Shown here in pieces: positions 63,231-64,000 of a DNA stretch of 64,000 bases. The first letter of the stretch is position 1. Every line of letters starts with the position of its first letter. The stretch comes from Cypionkella sp. (GTDB lineage Bacteria > Pseudomonadota > Alphaproteobacteria > Rhodobacterales > Rhodobacteraceae). The stretch covers positions 1 through 64,000 of the forward strand of contig NZ_JAUSBA010000033.1 of the NCBI RefSeq assembly GCF_030652235.1, read 5' to 3'. A program made the translations under genes and the position numbers. The notes under the pieces are model-generated. The model did not search any database. It was not told the DNA's origin and saw only the letters and a program-made list of their open reading frames with translations.

Positions 63231-64000
63231 GCTTCCCGACCCTTCTTGCCGCCGACGCAGGCCTGATCCAAGCCCGCCTGAACGCCGCTTTCGCCCAACT
63301 CTCCGACCAACCCGTGATCCACGCCATGGCCTATGCCTGCACTGGCGGCAAACGCCTGCGCGGGTTCCTCACCTTGGAATCCGCTCGGATGCTGGGCGTT
63401 TCTCCCACCACTTCGATCTCCGCCGCAGCCGCAGTGGAGGCCCTGCACGCCTATTCCCTCATCCACGACGATCTGCCCGCGATGGACAACGACACCCTGC
63501 GCCGTGGCCAACCCACTGTTCATATCAAATGGGATGAAGCCACCGCCATCCTCGCCGGAGACGCTCTGCAAACCCTCGCGTTTGAGCTGCTCACCGACCC
63601 CGCTTTAGGCCCCGCCGACATCCGCCTCAAACTGATCGCGGGCCTCACAAAGGCCTCCGGCGCCGAAGGCATGGTTCTTGGCCAAGCCTTGGACATCGCC
63701 GCCGAATCTGTCCCTGATCCGCTGACGCTCGACCAAATCACTCAGCTGCAAGCCGGAAAAACCGGCGCTTTGATCCGCTTTGCCGCCGAATCCGGGGCCA
63801 TTCTTGCCGAGCAAAACCCAAGACCCCTACGCGCCTATGCCACCGCCCTCGGCCTCGCCTTCCAGATCGCCGATGATATTCTCGACGTGACCGGAGACGC
63901 CGCAAAAGCTGGAAAACGCCTGCAAAAAGACGCAGCCGCAGGCAAAGCCACGTTCGTCTCCTTGCTGGGGCTTGATGCCGCACGCGCACGCGCCAAATCT
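63227..64000 (+). CDS. ispA: Farnesyl diphosphate synthase, cut by right edge
   Basis: Polyprenyl synthase making farnesyl diphosphate from IPP and DMAPP. It starts at GTG 63227, overlapping the xseB stop (GTGA), and stays open for 258 codons to the window end, so the last part is missing. First aspartate-rich motif SLIHDDLPAMDND, second QIADDILDVTGD, and GGKRLRGFL near residue 45. Normal length is about 290 aa. Confidence 0.92.
   Translation, partial: MSFPTLLAADAGLIQARLNAAFAQLSDQPVIHAMAYACTGGKRLRGFLTLESARMLGVSPTTSISAAAAVEALHAYSLIHDDLPAMDNDTLRRGQPTVHIKWDEATAILAGDALQTLAFELLTDPALGPADIRLKLIAGLTKASGAEGMVLGQALDIAAESVPDPLTLDQITQLQAGKTGALIRFAAESGAILAEQNPRPLRAYATALGLAFQIADDILDVTGDAAKAGKRLQKDAAAGKATFVSLLGLDAARARAKS

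Overview
The window is a gene-dense, GC-rich stretch of an alphaproteobacterial chromosome, most likely from Rhodobacteraceae (order Rhodobacterales). The reasons are gene order and content: a petP-petR pair, a histone-deacetylase-like gene followed by xseB and ispA, a cluster of periplasmic glucan genes (opg), an acuI gene, the HutF form of histidine degradation, a NasT/NasS nitrate system, and scattered palindromes built on AAATACTCC. No rRNA, tRNA, CRISPR array, phage or complete insertion sequence was seen.

Layout. 1-10.2 kb (minus strand): a nitrate assimilation locus, nasT-nasS-[RNA leader]-nrtA-nrtB-nrtC-nirB-nirD-nasA. Four of the eight genes are broken: nasA by a frameshift and loss of similarity near the left edge, nirD by a frameshift in a G run, nrtC by two in-frame TAG codons, and nasS by one. 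The leader before nrtA has a textbook ANTAR-type hexaloop hairpin and a terminator. 10.5-14.8 kb (plus): deoR-deoC-ALDH16, a deoxyribose 5-phosphate operon with E. coli-like DeoR operators. 14.8-17.3 kb (minus): a DapA-like lyase, its GntR regulator and an acetyltransferase. 17.5-19.1 kb: a DUF1007 gene and a nickel/cobalt-type transporter. 19.4-24.2 kb: opgG-small ORF-opgH-opgC. 24.5-27.6 kb: an AcoR-like regulator without an AAA+ domain, an aldehyde dehydrogenase and a DUF779 gene.

27.8-38.7 kb (plus): nine tightly packed genes (ThDP enzyme, HyuA, HyuB, aminotransferase, uronate-dehydrogenase-like, FAD oxidoreductase, LysR, two SDRs). This looks like one catabolic unit whose substrate I cannot name, and it is the best candidate here for an undescribed pathway. 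It converges with 38.7-44.2 kb (minus), a hydroxyproline-type cluster (ProC-like, two SDRs, proline-racemase family, D-amino-acid dehydrogenase, DapA-like deaminase) divergent from a GntR regulator. 45.1-46.1 kb: acuI. 46.2-52.9 kb: hutC-hutF divergent from hutI-hutH-hutU, with a palindromic operator between them. 53.0-54.1 kb: ohrR and ohr, divergent, with paired operator-like boxes. 54.1-58.2 kb: an SDR, a truncated deiminase-like remnant, a DUF1294 membrane protein, a peptidoglycan-binding/papain-like protein, a small repeat-containing ORF and an EamA transporter with a His-rich tail. 58.4-64 kb: ilvE, petP-petR, a small secreted protein, a thioesterase, an HDAC-like gene, xseB and a right-truncated ispA.

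Most operons here degrade nitrogen- or carbon-containing small molecules (histidine, hydroxyproline, deoxyribose, acetaldehyde and one unknown substrate), each with its own regulator. This suits a heterotroph living on dissolved organic matter that may be losing nitrate assimilation. Single-base losses in G runs recur (nasA, nirD, the DUF1007 gene), so some frameshifts could be assembly errors; the three TAG substitutions are harder to explain that way.
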